Below, piece after piece: positions 46,996 to 57,584 of a DNA stretch of 64,000 bases; the first letter of the stretch is position 1; each line of letters begins with the position of its first letter. The stretch spans positions 379,904 through 443,903 of the forward strand of contig CAVZWU010000016.1 in assembly GCA_963779095.1 (NCBI GenBank), given 5' to 3'. This stretch comes from Roseiarcus sp963779095. GTDB lineage: Bacteria; Pseudomonadota; Alphaproteobacteria; Rhizobiales; Beijerinckiaceae. A program made the position numbers and the translations under genes. The notes beneath the pieces are model-generated. The model was given only the letters and a program-made list of their open reading frames with translations. It was not told where the DNA came from and searched no databases.

Positions 46996-47880
46996 GTGGC
47001 GAGGATCAGCATCGTTCATTCGACCGAATACGTCTACCGCAATCCGGTTGGCCTCATGCGTCACCGCCTGATGCTGCGGCCTGACGACAGCCATGATTTG
47101 CGGCTCAACCATGCCGCGCTCGATGTCGACCCGAAGCCTTCCCTCGTTCATTGGACCCATGACGCCTTCGACAATTCGATCTGCTTTGTCGAATGGCCGG
47201 AGCAGCTCAGAACGAAGCGCCTCAGCATCGTTTCCACCCTCGATTTGACCCACCATCCGGACGGACCTCCTTTGCCCGTTTACAGCCTCGATTCCGGCGC
47301 CGAAGCCTTCCCGTTCGCCTACGCGCGCGACGAGCTTCCCGACCTCGTGAGCCTGATCGAGCGGCAGGAGCCGGATCCGGACGGAACGGTCGCCGCATGG
47401 GCGCGGCGCTTCGTCGGGACCAGGAGCGAGAACCGCACGCTCGCCGTCCTCGAGACGATGACGCACGCGATCAAAGCCGACTTCCGCTATGGCGCGCGGC
47501 GCGAAGAGGGCACGCAGAAGGCTGCCGAAACGCTCGCGCTTGGATCGGGCACGTGTCGCGATTTCGCCGTCTTGATGATGGAGGCCCTGCGGTCTTTTGG
47601 CGTCGCGACGCGCTTCGTCACCGGATACCTCTACGACGATACGTCGGGAACGACACGCGGCGGCGGCGGCACGCATGCGTGGTGCAACGTCTATTTGCCG
47701 GGGGCGGGATGGACGGAATACGATCCGACCAATGGCTTGGTCGCCGGCGCCAACCTTGTTCGTGTCGGCGTCGCGCGGTCCGCGGCGCAAGCGCTGCCCG
47801 TCTCAGGAGGCTATGTCGGCGCCGCTGGCGATTCGATCGGGCTCAATGTGGACGTTTCGGTCCGCGGCTCGCCGGTCTGA
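46996..47880 (+). CDS. Transglutaminase-like domain protein
   Basis: This is a 294-residue protein of the bacterial transglutaminase family with an N-terminal DUF2126/Bact_transglu_N-type beta domain (STEYVYRNPVGLMRHRLMLR). The catalytic triad is complete: Cys in LGSGTCRDFAVLMMEALRSF, His in GGGTHAWCNVYLPG, Asp in WTEYDPTNG. No signal peptide is visible. Members act as amidases or peptidases; many accompany circularly permuted ATP-grasp genes, but none is adjacent here. GTG at 46996 is the first start consistent with the domain. Confidence 0.88.
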   Translation: MARISIVHSTEYVYRNPVGLMRHRLMLRPDDSHDLRLNHAALDVDPKPSLVHWTHDAFDNSICFVEWPEQLRTKRLSIVSTLDLTHHPDGPPLPVYSLDSGAEAFPFAYARDELPDLVSLIERQEPDPDGTVAAWARRFVGTRSENRTLAVLETMTHAIKADFRYGARREEGTQKAAETLALGSGTCRDFAVLMMEALRSFGVATRFVTGYLYDDTSGTTRGGGGTHAWCNVYLPGAGWTEYDPTNGLVAGANLVRVGVARSAAQALPVSGGYVGAAGDSIGLNVDVSVRGSPV

Positions 47881-47905
47881 TTTGGCGCGGCACGGGGAGC
47901 AAGCG

Positions 47906-48909
47906 GTGAGTTCCGACGAGTCCACTGACGCCTCTGTCGAACCGCGCTTTGTCTCGACCGGGCGTCTCCCGTCTCCGGACGTCGTCAAGGCTTTGGTGTC
48001 CGAGGCGCATGAGCGCTTCAAGGAGAACAGGGACGGCCGGGTCTCCGATATCTACCCGGCGCTCGCAAACGTTCCGCAGGATCAGTTCGGTCTCTGCGTG
48101 GTCGGCGTCAACGGCGCTTCTTACGCGAGCGGCGACCGGGACGCTCCGTTCGCGATCATGAGCGTGTCGAAGCCGTTCGCGTTCGCGCTTATCTTACAGG
48201 TTCTGGGCGCGGACGCCGCGCGCCGGCGCCTGGGCGTCAATGCGACCGGCCTGCCGTTCAACTCCCTCACGGCCGTCGAACGCGGCGAGAATGGAAAAAC
48301 GAACCCAATGGTCAATTCCGGCGCGATCGCGACAACCAGCCTCGCGCCCGGCTCCACGCTCGAGGAAAAATGGCGGTTCATTCTCGATGGCCTGTCCCGA
48401 TTCGCCGCCGCGCGCTCGCCATGAACGAGGCGATCCTCGCCTCGGCGAGCGAAAGCAATTCCCGCAATCAGGCGATCGGCCAATTGCTTCTGAATTATGG
48501 GCGGATCGCCATCGATCCGGCCGACGCGGTCGCGCTCTATACGAGGCAATGTTCGCTTGATGTGACAGCGAAGGATCTCGCTGTCATGGGCGCAACCCTC
48601 GCTGACGGCGGCGTCAATCCGCTGACCAAAAAGCGCGTGGTCGACGCCGAGAGCTGCAAGTTCACGCTCGCGGTCATGGCGACGGCTGGCCTCTATGAAA
48701 CATCTGGGGACTGGCTCTACGACGTCGGCCTGCCGGGCAAGAGCCGGATTGGCGGCGGGATCGTGACCGTCTCGCCGGGCAAGGGCGGATTCGGCGCCTT
48801 CGCGCCGGGGCTCGACGAAGCGGGCAACAGCGTCAAGGGGCAACTGGCTGCGCGCTTTCTTTCGGAGCGCCTGGGCTTGAGCCTGTTCGCCTCGCAGGCG
48901 GAGCCATGA
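47906..48909 (+). CDS. glsA: Glutaminase, one frame break
   Basis: Glutaminase A hydrolyses glutamine to glutamate and ammonia. The serine-beta-lactamase-like catalytic motif SxxK is in IMSVSKPFAFALIL, and NPMVNSGAIATTSL (with the catalytic Asn) follows. In a second frame after about 48405 the rest is normal: NEAILASASESNSRNQAIGQ, LAVMGATLADGGVNPLT, VSPGKGGFGAFAPGLDEAGN. Total of about 333 codons fits the roughly 310-330-residue family. It is followed 46 bp later by the sodium/glutamate symporter gene, so product and exchanger are paired. Confidence 0.88.
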
Positions 48910-48955
48910 AATCCGTCGGCGTGTTTGCTCCGAGCCGCGCGCGGGCTCACGCACG

Positions 48956-50165
48956 ATGAGGGCGATTCACGTTCCCGGGCTGCTCACGTTCACGATAGCC
49001 ATTCTGGTGTTCTTCGCCGGCGCCGGGCTCAATCGCCTGATCGAGCCGCTCAGGCGCTGGAACATTCCCGAGCCGGTGACGGGCGGTCTCCTGGCAGCCG
49101 CGGCGACGCTGATCGCCTATGTCGCGTTCGGCGTCGAGATCAGCTTCACGCTCGACGCGCGCGACATGCTGCTGCTTTATTTCTTCACCGGCATCGGCCT
49201 CAACGCCCGGCTCGGCGACCTCATTTCGGGCGGCCGTCCGCACCTTGTCCTGCTCGCCCTGACGCTGGTCTATCTCGTGATCCAGAACGTGATCGCGGCG
49301 GGCAGCGTCGCCGCGCTCGGTCTGCCCCATGGGATCACCCCCTTCGTCGCCTCCGCCTCGCTCATCGGCGGCCATGGCACCACGATCGCTTGGGCGCCGA
49401 TCATTGCCGAGCGGTTTGGAATCGCCAATGCGCTTGAAGTCGGCATCGCGACCGCGACGGACGCTCGGGCTGGTCGTCGCGAGCCTGGTCGGCGGTCCGA
49501 TCGCCGGCTTTCTCATTGCGCGGCATCGTCTGAGCGGACCGTCAGCGCCCGATCCCGTCGTGGGCTTGCCCGACGAGCCGGGCGGCAAGGCCGCCGACGA
49601 TCTGAGCCATGTCACCCTTCTGCGCACGCTGCTCGTCCTCAACGCGGTGATTTTGATCGGCTATGCGCTGGACGAATTGGTGGCGGCGACAGGCGTCAAG
49701 CTGCCGTTGTTTGTCATTTGCCTCCTCGTCGGCATCGTCGCCACCAACACGGTCCCGCGCCTCCTTCCCGGCCTCGAATGGCCGACGCGAACTCGCGCGC
49801 TCGCGCTCATCTCCGACCTGTCGCTCAATGTCTTTCTGGCGATGTCGCTGATGAGCATGCAGCTCTGGACGCTCGGCGGCCTCGGGCTCGCGCTGGTCGT
49901 CGTGCTGGCGGTCCAGACGATCGCGGCGGTCGCCTATATCGTCTTTGTCGTCTTCCCCGCGATGGGGCGAGACTATCAGGCCGCCGTGATCTCGGCCGGC
50001 TTCACCGGCGTCAGCCTCGGCGCGACGCCGACCGCGATCGCCAATATGACGGCGGTCACCAAGCTGCACGGCGCCTGCGCGCGGGCCTTCATCATCCTGC
50101 CGCTGGTCTCGGCCTTCTTCATCGACATCGCCAACGCTGCGGCGATCGGATTCATGGCCCGCTGA
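48956..50165 (+). CDS. gltS: Sodium/glutamate symporter GltS, one frame break
   Basis: This is a 10-span membrane transporter of about 402 codons. The two inverted halves each carry a re-entrant loop: LIGGHGTTIAWAP in the N-terminal half and SAGFTGVSLGATPTAIANM in the C-terminal half, the ESS-family signature. The frame change near 49450 falls at the end of the N-half (VGIATAT to LGLVVASLVGGPIAGF). It imports L-glutamate with Na+, or exchanges glutamate supplied by the upstream glutaminase. The break is likely a sequence error. Confidence 0.88.
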
Positions 50166-50174
50166 AGGGCGCGG

Positions 50175-51200
50175 TTATCCCGCCTTCTTCCTGGCTCCGG
50201 ATTTTTGCGCCGTCTGTTTCTCCGGCACTTCCGTGGGCGTTTCCTTCGCGGGCGCGGCCGCCTCCTTTGCGCGGCCCCCGCCCGCGATCGGCAACAGCAT
50301 CTCGCGCTGGTCAGGACTGCCCTTCGCCGCCCGCTTGCCTTTCGGCGCCGGAGCAGGCTTCGCCGCCGCAGTCGGAGCCGGGGCGGCTTGCCTGGCGGCC
50401 GTCTTCGGCGCTTCCTCTTTCGCCTCGTCGATGCTCTGCTTCAGCGCAGCCATCAAGTCCGTGCCGGCGACGATCCTCGGCATCGGGCGCTGCTTGGCGA
50501 TTGGCATCCCCGCCTTCTTCTCGTTCAGCATTGTGACGATCGCCTCCTCGTAGCGATCGTGGAATTTCGTGGGATCGAACGTCGCTGTCTTGCTGTCGAG
50601 TATGTGCTCGGCGAGAGCGAGCATGTCCTTCGGGATCTGAATCTCGCCGATGTCGCCGAAATAGAGCCCCTCGTCCCGAATCTCATAAGGGTACCGGAGC
50701 GTCGCGCCGAGCAGACCCTTCCCCCGCGGCTGGAGCATGATCACGCGCTCGCGCTTGGAGAGGACGACCCGGCCCAGCGCGACCATGTTCTTGTCCCGCA
50801 TCGCGTCGCGGATGACCGCGAACGCCTCGAGGGCGACCTTGTTTTCCGGAATCAGGTAATACGGGCTGTCGATGTAGCGCTCGTCGATTTCCGATTTCGG
50901 CACAAAGCTGTCGATGTCGATCGTGTGGCTGCTCTCGATCGCGATTGAGTCGAGCTCCTCGTCCTCGACGCGCAGGTAGACGCCCTTGTCGACTTCGTAG
51001 CCCCGCCCCTTGTCGTCGGGGTCGATCGGCTCGCCCGTCTCTTCGTCGATGAGCTGCTGGCGAAGGCGATTGCCCGTCTTCTTGTTGATTTGCCGAAAGG
51101 CGACGCGCTCGCCAGGCGACGTCGCCGTGTAGAGCGCGATCGGACACGAGACGAGGGAAAGCTTGAGATAGCCTTTCCAGTAGGGACGCGGGGGGGCCAT
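50175..51200 (-). CDS. ku: Non-homologous end-joining protein Ku
   Basis: Bacterial Ku is a homodimeric ring that binds DNA ends and recruits LigD. The protein is 341 residues with a typical beginning (PYWKGYLKLSLVSCPIALYT), the core FRQINKKTGNRLRQQLIDEE, GYEVDKGVYLRVEDEELDSI, ALGRVVLSKRERVIMLQPRG and DRYEEAIVTMLNEKKAG. The C-terminal 80 residues are an Ala/Pro/Lys-rich tail, as in other Kus, which may bind DNA. No ligD is in the window. The frame is intact. Confidence 0.96.
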   Translation of the reverse strand: MAPPRPYWKGYLKLSLVSCPIALYTATSPGERVAFRQINKKTGNRLRQQLIDEETGEPIDPDDKGRGYEVDKGVYLRVEDEELDSIAIESSHTIDIDSFVPKSEIDERYIDSPYYLIPENKVALEAFAVIRDAMRDKNMVALGRVVLSKRERVIMLQPRGKGLLGATLRYPYEIRDEGLYFGDIGEIQIPKDMLALAEHILDSKTATFDPTKFHDRYEEAIVTMLNEKKAGMPIAKQRPMPRIVAGTDLMAALKQSIDEAKEEAPKTAARQAAPAPTAAAKPAPAPKGKRAAKGSPDQREMLLPIAGGGRAKEAAAPAKETPTEVPEKQTAQKSGARKKAG

Positions 51201-51363
51201 GGATACTCCTACTCAACGCTGGCGAACGACCCCTTATAACACGCTGGCCCCCGATCCGGTCCAATCAGGATAAGGATTCTTTAACCAATCCCTGCGTGCG
51301 GCGGCGAGCCCCCGAGCCCGCGAGCCCTGAGCCGGCTCTTTTTACGGTGGCTCTTTGGGCAGC

Positions 51364-51979
51364 TTACTGCGGCTCTTTGGGCGGCATGCGCGGAGGCGCA
51401 AGCGGCGTGAAGACGACGCTCGCGCGGTCGCCCTGGCCGGCGGTCGGATCGAGCGGGCCGCCGGTGGAGGGATCGCCGCCGGCGGTCGTGGTGATCGACG
51501 TGGGCGTGACCTCGCGCGCGGTCGCCTCGGCCTCGCCGCCGCCTCCCGTCCCGAAATCCGCGGTCCGGCCGCCCTGAGGCTTTCCCTCGGCGCTCGCCTT
51601 GATCGCCGCCTCGGTCCTTTCCGCAAGCTTGGCGTCGTAGGGAAGACGGTAGGCGCGCGGCTCGCCGCTTGGAAAGTTGTCCTTGTCCAGTTCCTCCACC
51701 CAGAGGTGGATCGCCCCCGCGTCGCCCGCGAGCGAGTGGGGCTCGACGATCCGCGCCTGCAGCAGTTTGAACCGCGGCGGCAGCGGATCGATCGACGACC
51801 AGCCGAGCAAGGCCCGCGAAGCGAAGAAGTTCACGACGTAGAATGCGCTCGTCAGCCGCAATCAGGCTCGCCTTGATCGGCCAGCTGAGCCTGGCGAAGG
51901 TCAGGATCGCGAGCAGAAGCGCGCCGAGCAGCGCATAGCTGACCGCAAGCCAGAGGATGACGTCGTTATAGTCCGTCAT
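51364..51979 (-). CDS. Membrane-anchored protein of unknown function (third gene of ExbB/ExbD-like locus), one frame break
   Basis: The N-terminus holds two likely membrane segments (VILWLAVSYALLGALLLAIL, then after the break SAFYVVNFFASRALLGW). A roughly 50-residue domain follows with DPLPPRFKLLQARIVEPHSL and GAIHLWVEELDKDNFPSGEP, then a low-complexity Gly/Thr/Pro tail ending in PPKEPQ. The frame change is near 51860. The start overlaps the stop of the preceding gene by 4 bases (ATGA), so the two are coupled. I do not recognise the family. The arrangement suggests a partner of the ExbB/ExbD-like pair, perhaps the load-bearing or assembly subunit. Confidence 0.6.
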
Positions 51980-52642
51980 CGCGTTCTGGTCCGGGTTTTG
52001 GGATCGAGATCCGAGCCGTTCCTGGCGACGGCGCGGAACGTCTCCATCAGCGACTTTTGCCGGCGATTGACGTCGGTCACCTTGCCCTCGGCGTCGATCG
52101 TGAACCGGACAGCGGTCTTCTCGTCTCCGGTGTGGTCGACAAATACCTGGTCGTCGAAGACGACCTGCGCCGTCGGATTGAGCTTTTGCACTTTCACGCT
52201 GGCCGGCACGGGCTCGACGCGTCGTCGCCAGGAAGTGGCTGACGTTGACTGTATATTCGCCGGGAACGATGCCGCGGATGGTGACGATCTCCTCGCGGAT
52301 CGGCGAGGAAATCTTCTTGCCGTTCACGACGATGAAATCATTGGCGCCGCCGCGATCGTCTCGGTCGAGCACCAGGAATCCCGCTTCGCGATGCCGATAC
52401 CAGGCTATGTTGCCGGCGGGATCCTGCACGAAGAGGTCGAGGTCGTCCGGATGGTTGTCCGGCCAGTCCATGGTGATGAGGAACTCGGCCTTCGAGTTCA
52501 CCTTGCCGGCCTTCTCTTCCGGCGAGATCGCGAGCAGTGCGATGAAGAACAGGAAGGCGACGACCTGCAGCGCCTTGAACAGCATCACGCTGAACGGGTC
52601 GAAGGGCTCCTCGCGCGGGTAAAGGCCGAAATCATCCCACAC
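51976..52642 (-). CDS. ExbD/MotB-topology membrane protein with periplasmic beta domain, one frame break
   Basis: The protein has about 220 residues: a short cytoplasmic N-terminus, one membrane helix (SVMLFKALQVVAFLFFIALL) preceded by Asp (PFDPF), then a periplasmic domain with TMDWPDNHPDDLDLFVQDPA and GNIAWY, a calcium/YfaP-like beta-sandwich pattern, and VTIRGIVPGEYTVNVSHFLA. A frame change near 52220 leads to the C-terminal VQKLNPTAQVVFDDQVFVDH region. One TM helix with a nearby Asp plus a periplasmic domain is the ExbD/TolR/MotB layout. The GTG start overlaps the end of the ExbB-like gene by 11 bases. Confidence 0.6.
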
Positions 52643-53390
52643 CTGCGCGCTCCAGTTCCGGCACCACCCGCGTCTCCGTCAGCGCGACGGCCCCGGAAAA
52701 TACTTTCGCCGTCGCCGCGTCGAGCATGTAGTACTGAAACTTGAGCAGGATCGAACCGACGAGACCGGCCAGCGTCGTGTACATCGCGACAGCCATGCCG
52801 CCGCTCATCAGCCCCATCGAGGATTTCATCAACGCGCGATCGCTCGCGTCGAGCCCGGCGATGGGCGCCAGCATGATGATGAAGCCGATGATCGTGCCGA
52901 GCAGGCCGAGCTTCATCAGCGTGTCGCTGGCGAAGGCGCCGAAACCGTTCGAACCGCGCAGCTTGTCGGCGAGCGAACGCAGCAACAGAGTCTGGTCGAG
53001 CTTTCCTCCCCCTTGCGTCCGCGCCTTCAGCGCAAGATCGCGAATATGGTCGCACACGAGGCCCGGCGGCAGATCCTCGAGACGTTCGTTCGCCAAATTA
53101 GGGCCTGCCGACGATCTGCGAGGCGGCGCGTCGGCCCGCGTCCGCCTCGCGCGAGATGACGACGGTGCGCCACAGACAGTGCAGCGAAGCGCAAACATAA
53201 AGAACGCATGATCGCCGCACTGATGTGCGTGCGATCGGACTCGAACATGAGCTGAAAAAGCCCATAGCGCCAAAGCAGCGTGGCGGCGAATATCGTGACG
53301 CCGGTGAAGATGAGCCAGTAGAGCAGCGGGGCCCGCTCGGCGCGCGCAGAAGGCGGCGGCCCGTCCGGGTGAAAGAGCGATGGCGGTCAT
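52632..53390 (-). CDS. MotA/TolQ/ExbB-family proton channel protein, frame-interrupted
   Basis: The product has about 250 residues. The N-terminal third (in another frame) contains a membrane helix (YWLIFTGVTIFAATLLWRYG). The C-terminal two thirds read cleanly: DQTLLLRSLADKLRGSNGFG, then TM2 LGLLGTIIGFIIMLAPIAGL, and TM3 SGGMAVAMYTTLAGLVGSIL continuing to KFQYYMLDAATAKVFSG. The GTIIGFI and VAMYTTLAGLVGSILL patterns are those of MotA/TolQ/ExbB ion channels. At least two frame changes lie near 53170 and 53100. It heads a three-gene set whose other members are not TolR or ExbD by obvious similarity. Confidence 0.75.
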   Translation of the reverse strand: MTAIALSPGRAAAFCARRAGPAALLAHLHRRHDIRRHAALALWAFSAHVRVRSHAHQCGDHAFFMFALRCTVCGAPSSSRARRTRADAPPRRSSAGPNLANERLEDLPPGLVCDHIRDLALKARTQGGGKLDQTLLLRSLADKLRGSNGFGAFASDTLMKLGLLGTIIGFIIMLAPIAGLDASDRALMKSSMGLMSGGMAVAMYTTLAGLVGSILLKFQYYMLDAATAKVFSGAVALTETRVVPELERAGVG

Positions 53391-53618
53391 GACAAGGCGG
53401 TCCTCCCATCGGGCCTTTGCGACGCCTCCGGCGACCGCACTCCTCAAGCCAAGATAGCTGTCAGCCCTTTCCCGCGCAAGCGGCCGCAGTTCATGATTTA
53501 TTGGGACGCCGGCAAGAATCGGCCCTCTCGCTTCGCCGATGCTGGCGATGCGCCAAGCATGTCGCTGGGACGATGCGGAAGACGCGCGCCGTCGTGAGAC
53601 TCGCTTGGGCCCCGCGGC

Positions 53619-54849
53619 CTAGATCGAGAGATGTCCTACGCCATCGCCTTCTTGCAGGTTCTCGTCGACCTTGTCGAGGAAGCCCTCGGTCGAGAGCCAC
53701 TTCTGCTCGGGGCCGACGAGAAGCGCGAGATCCTTGGTCATGAAGCCGGCCTCGACCGTGTCGACGCAGACCTTCTCGAGGGTCGAGGCGAATTTGGCCA
53801 GCGCCTCGTTGTCGTCGAGCTTGGCCCGATGCGCGAGACCGCGGGTCCAGGCGAAGATCGAGGCGATCGAGTTGGTCGAGGTCGCATTGCCCTTCTGATG
53901 TTCGCGGTAGTGGCGGGTGACGGTGCCATGCGCCGCCTCGGCTTCGACCGTCCGCCCGTCGGGCGTCATCAGCACGCTGGTCATGAGGCCGAGCGAACCG
54001 AACCCCTGCGCGACCGTGTCCGACTGCACGTCGCCGTCGTAGTTCTTGCACGCCCAGACGTAGCCGCCCGACCACTTGAGCGCCGCGGCGACCATGTCGT
54101 CGATCAGGCGATGCTCATAAGTGATGCCGAGCGCCTGGAACCGGCTCTTGAACTCGCTCTCGTACACCTCCTGGAAGATGTCCTTGAAGCGGCCGTCATA
54201 GACCTTCAGAATCGTGTTCTTGGTCGAGAGATAGACCGGGTACTTGCGCATCAGCCCGAAGTTCAGCGACGCGCGGGCGAAGTCGCGGATCGAATCGTCG
54301 AGATTGTACATCGACATCGCGACGCCGGCGCCCGGGAACTTGAACACTTCCTTCTCGATCACCTTGCCGTCGTCGCCTTCGAACCGGATGGTGAGGCGGC
54401 CCTTGCCGGGGACCTTGAAGTCGGTCGCGCGATACTGGTCGCCATAGGCGTGACGGCCGATGACGATCGGCTGGGTCCAGCTCGGGACGAGACGCGGCAC
54501 GTTCTTGCAGATGATCGGCTCGCGGAAGATGACGCCGCCCAGGATGTTGCGGATGGTGCCGTTCGGGCTTCTCCACATTTCCTTCAGATGGAATTCTTTG
54601 ACCCGCGCCTCGTCCGGGGTGATGGTGGCGCATTTGACGCCGACGCCCGCGGCCTTGATCGCCTCGGCGGCGTCGATCGTGACCTGGTCGTTGGTTGCGT
54701 CGCGGTTCTCGACCGAGAGGTCGAAATACTTGAGGTCGACGTCCAGATAGGGATGGATGAGCTTGTCGCGAATCAGACTGCCAGATGATGCGCGTCATCT
54801 CGTCGCCGTCGAGTTCGACAACCGGATTCGTGACCTTGATCTTAGCCAT
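53619..54849 (-). CDS. icd: NADP-dependent isocitrate dehydrogenase, one frame break
   Basis: This is the TCA-cycle enzyme of the eukaryote-like homodimeric type (about 410 residues) common in alphaproteobacteria. It begins MAKIKVTNPVVELDGDEMTR and continues after a break near 54778 with LIRDKLIHPYLDVDLKYFDL, SPNGTIRNILGGVIFREPI (substrate site), VWACKNYDGDVQSDTVAQG (metal-binding Asp) and EAAHGTVTRHYREHQKG (NADP site). The C-terminus is normal. The single break near the start in an essential enzyme strongly suggests a sequence error. About 230 bp between its stop and the ExbB-like gene hold nothing recognisable. Confidence 0.93.
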
Positions 54850-54943
54850 CTGCGAGAGACTTTCTTTGGCGGGAGACGCGCGACGTGCGGGCGACGGGCC
54901 CCTATAGCATCGGCGCCTTGGCGGGCAAAGGCATGCACGACGC

Positions 54944-55823
54944 GTGCCGCATGCGGGGTTTGACCTGCGCCCGGGGAACGCGATCGCGCTCGCGCTCGGT
55001 CTTTTGCCTGAGCGGCGCGGGCCTACGCCGACGCCGGTCCCGAAACCGACAACGCGCTCGCGACCTTGTGCGGGATCGTCGAAGCCTCGGCCAAGGCCGA
55101 AGGGCTGCCGGTCGACTTCTTCACCAAGCTCATCTGGCGGGAAAGCTCGTTCCGGCCGACCGCGGTCAGCCCCGCCGGCGCGCAAGGCGTGGCCCAGTTC
55201 ATGCCGGGGACGGCGAGCGAGCGCGGGCTCATCGATCCGTTCGATCCCGCTTCGGCGATCCCGGCGTCGGCGAGGTTCCTGAACGAACTCAAGCTCCGCT
55301 TCGGCAATCTGGGCCTGGCCGCGGCCGCCTATAACGCAGGCCCGACGGCGCGTCGCCCGCTGGCTCGCCGGCAAGGGCTCGCTTCCGTTCGAGACGCAGG
55401 ATTATGTGCTCGCGATCACCGGCCACGACGCCGAGGAGTGGCGGAGCGACAAGCCGCCCGGCCGACGCCTGGCGCCCGAGCACACAAAGTCCGCTCCTGC
55501 CTCGAGCCTTCGTCGCCGACCGTCTCCGCGTGTGCAACGGCGCCGCCTCCTCCGTCGTCTCGGGCTGGTTTGCGCCCTGGGGCGTGCAGATCGCCGCCAG
55601 CTTCTCGAAAGGCTCGGCGCTGCGCGCCTTCGCCCGCGCCCGGCATGACTACGCAAGCGTGATCGGGGACATGAATCCGTTCGTGCTCGGCTCCGTCCTG
55701 CGCAGCCGCGGCTGGCGGCCGTTCTACCGCGTCCGCCTGCCGGCTCAGACCGGCGGCGAAGCGCGGAGGCTTTGCGCGCGGATCCAGGCCGTCGGCGGCG
55801 CCTGCGCCGTGCTGAGGAGCTGA
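54944..55823 (+). CDS. Lytic transglycosylase (SLT domain), frame-interrupted
   Basis: This periplasmic murein-cleaving enzyme has a signal-like N-terminus (AIALALGLLP). The SLT domain carries the catalytic Glu in KLIWRESSFRPTAVSPAGAQ, then GVAQFMPGTASERGLIDPFD, LGLAAAAYNAGP and ETQDYVLAITGHDAEEW. The C-terminal region, in a third frame (SSVVSGWFAPWGVQIAASFS), ends in a SPOR-like RLCARIQAVGGACAVLRS. Three frame changes (near 55020, 55345 and 55490) interrupt it. The start (GTG 54944) is provisional. Confidence 0.75.
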
Positions 55824-55929
55824 GCTGCGGTGGCGGCGGGCGCGTTGTTCAACAAAGTGAAATGGTGCAGTGTGCAGCCGCGGCGACCCGGGCCTTCTTA
55901 ATTCGCGGGCGCCGCAGGGAGGGGACTCG

Positions 55930-57584
55930 ATGCTCGGACTGATGCAGCGCTATCCGTTGTTGATTTCCTCGCTCATCACCCACGCCGCGCGTCATCGCGG
56001 CGGAGCGGAAGTGGTCTCGAACCTCGGCGGCCCGACGCTCCATCGAACCACCTACGCCGAGGTCGAGCGGCGCAGCCGGCGGCTGGCGCGCGCGCTGGGC
56101 AAGCTCGGCGTCGGCTTCGGCGATCGCGTGGCGACACTCGCCTGGAACGATTTCCGTCACCTCGAACTCTACTATGGCGTCTCCGGCATGGGCGCGGTCT
56201 GCCACACGGTCAATCCACGCCTCTCGGCGGAGGACATCGCCTTCATCATGACCGACGCTGAAGGACTGCATTCTGTTCGCCGATCCGTCCTTCGCCGCCG
56301 CTTCTCGCCGAGATCGCGCCCGCGGTGAGCGCCTGCGTCCGCGCCGTCGTGCTGCTGACCGACGAGGCCGGCATGAAGGATGTCGCGCTCGCCCCGGCAT
56401 GCGTCTCTATTGCTATGAGACGCTGCTGGCCGAGGCGGACGAGGATTATGCCTGGCCGGAGTTCGACGAAAACACGGCGAGCGCGCTCTGCTACACCTCG
56501 GGCACCACCGGGCGGCCGAAGGGCGTGCTCTACAGCCACCGCGCGACGATGCTGCACACCTACGCCGGCAATTCCGCCGAGACGTTCGGCATTCGCGCGG
56601 TCGATCGCATACTTGCCCGCCGCGTCGATGTATCACGCCTGCGCATGGGGCTTGCCCTATTGCGCGACCATGGTGGGCGCGACCGCTCATTCTGCCGGGC
56701 CGGCATCTGGACGGCGCGTCTCTCTACCGGGTGCTCGAGAGCGAGCGGGTGACGATGACCGCGGGCGTGCCGACCATCTGGCTCGGACTGCTCGCGCATC
56801 TGCGCGGCTCGAACGATCGGTTCACGCACTTGAAGCGTATGCTGGTCGCGGGTTCGGCTCTGCCTCGACTGCTTGTCGAAGAATTTACGTCCGATGGGCG
56901 TCAATGTCGAACAAGGTTGGGGCATGACCGAAACCAGCCCGATCGTCACCTACAACTCGCCGACGCCGGCGAGCGCCATCCTCGACCGGGGAGGAATCAA
57001 TCCGCCAGCGGCTGAAGCAGGGCCGCGCTGCCTGCGGCACGGACATGAAGATCGTCGACGCCGAGGGCGGTGAATTGCCATGGGACGGCAAGGCGTTCGG
57101 CGACTTTCTCGTGCGCGGCCATTGGGTGTGCCGCGAGTATCTCAACCGCGGCGCGGAGGGCGCGGCCGATTCTGAGGGCTGGCTACGGACCGGCGATGTT
57201 TGCACCATCGATCCTGACGGCTGCGCCGAGATCGTCGATCGCTCCAAGGACGTCATCAAATCGGGGGGCGAGTGGATCAGCTCGATCGCGCTCGAAAACA
57301 TCGCCGTCTCGCACCCCGCCGTCGCCGAGGCGGCGATCATCGCCGCCCGCCATCCAAAATGGCAGGAGCGGCCGTTGCTGCTGGTCGTGCCGCGCGCCGG
57401 AATGCGAATCGACAAAGACGAGCTTCTCGCCATGTTCGCCGGCAAGGTCGCGAAGTGGTGGCTGCCCGACGACGTGTTGATGCTCGACGAGCTGCCGCAT
57501 ACGGCGACCGGCAAGCTCAACAAGCTCGCTCTGCGCGCGCGCTACCAGGACCACCTCGTCGAGAACGCGAAAGCGCAAGCCTAG
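55930..57584 (+). CDS. Long/medium-chain acyl-CoA synthetase (AMP-forming), frame-interrupted
   Basis: This ANL-superfamily ligase activates carboxylic acids through acyl-AMP. Motifs: SALCYTSGTTGRPKGVLYSH (P-loop), MTAGVPTIWLGLLAHL, GWGMTETSPIV (motif II), GWLRTGDVCTIDPDG and the hinge DRSKDVIKSGGEWIS, and the adenylation lysine in HTATGKLNKLALR. N-terminal MLGLMQRYPLLISSLITHAA and the order fit the AlkK/FadD3-like medium-chain group. At least five single-base frame changes break the 550-codon gene, mostly between 56260 and 57050. All motifs survive, so errors in the assembly are probable. Confidence 0.85.

Noticed and set aside
51364..53390. Zorya-type antiphage system
   Set aside because: The channel gene fits ZorA-like ancestry only in its family. 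The second gene lacks an OmpA domain and no ZorC/ZorD/ZorE gene is adjacent.
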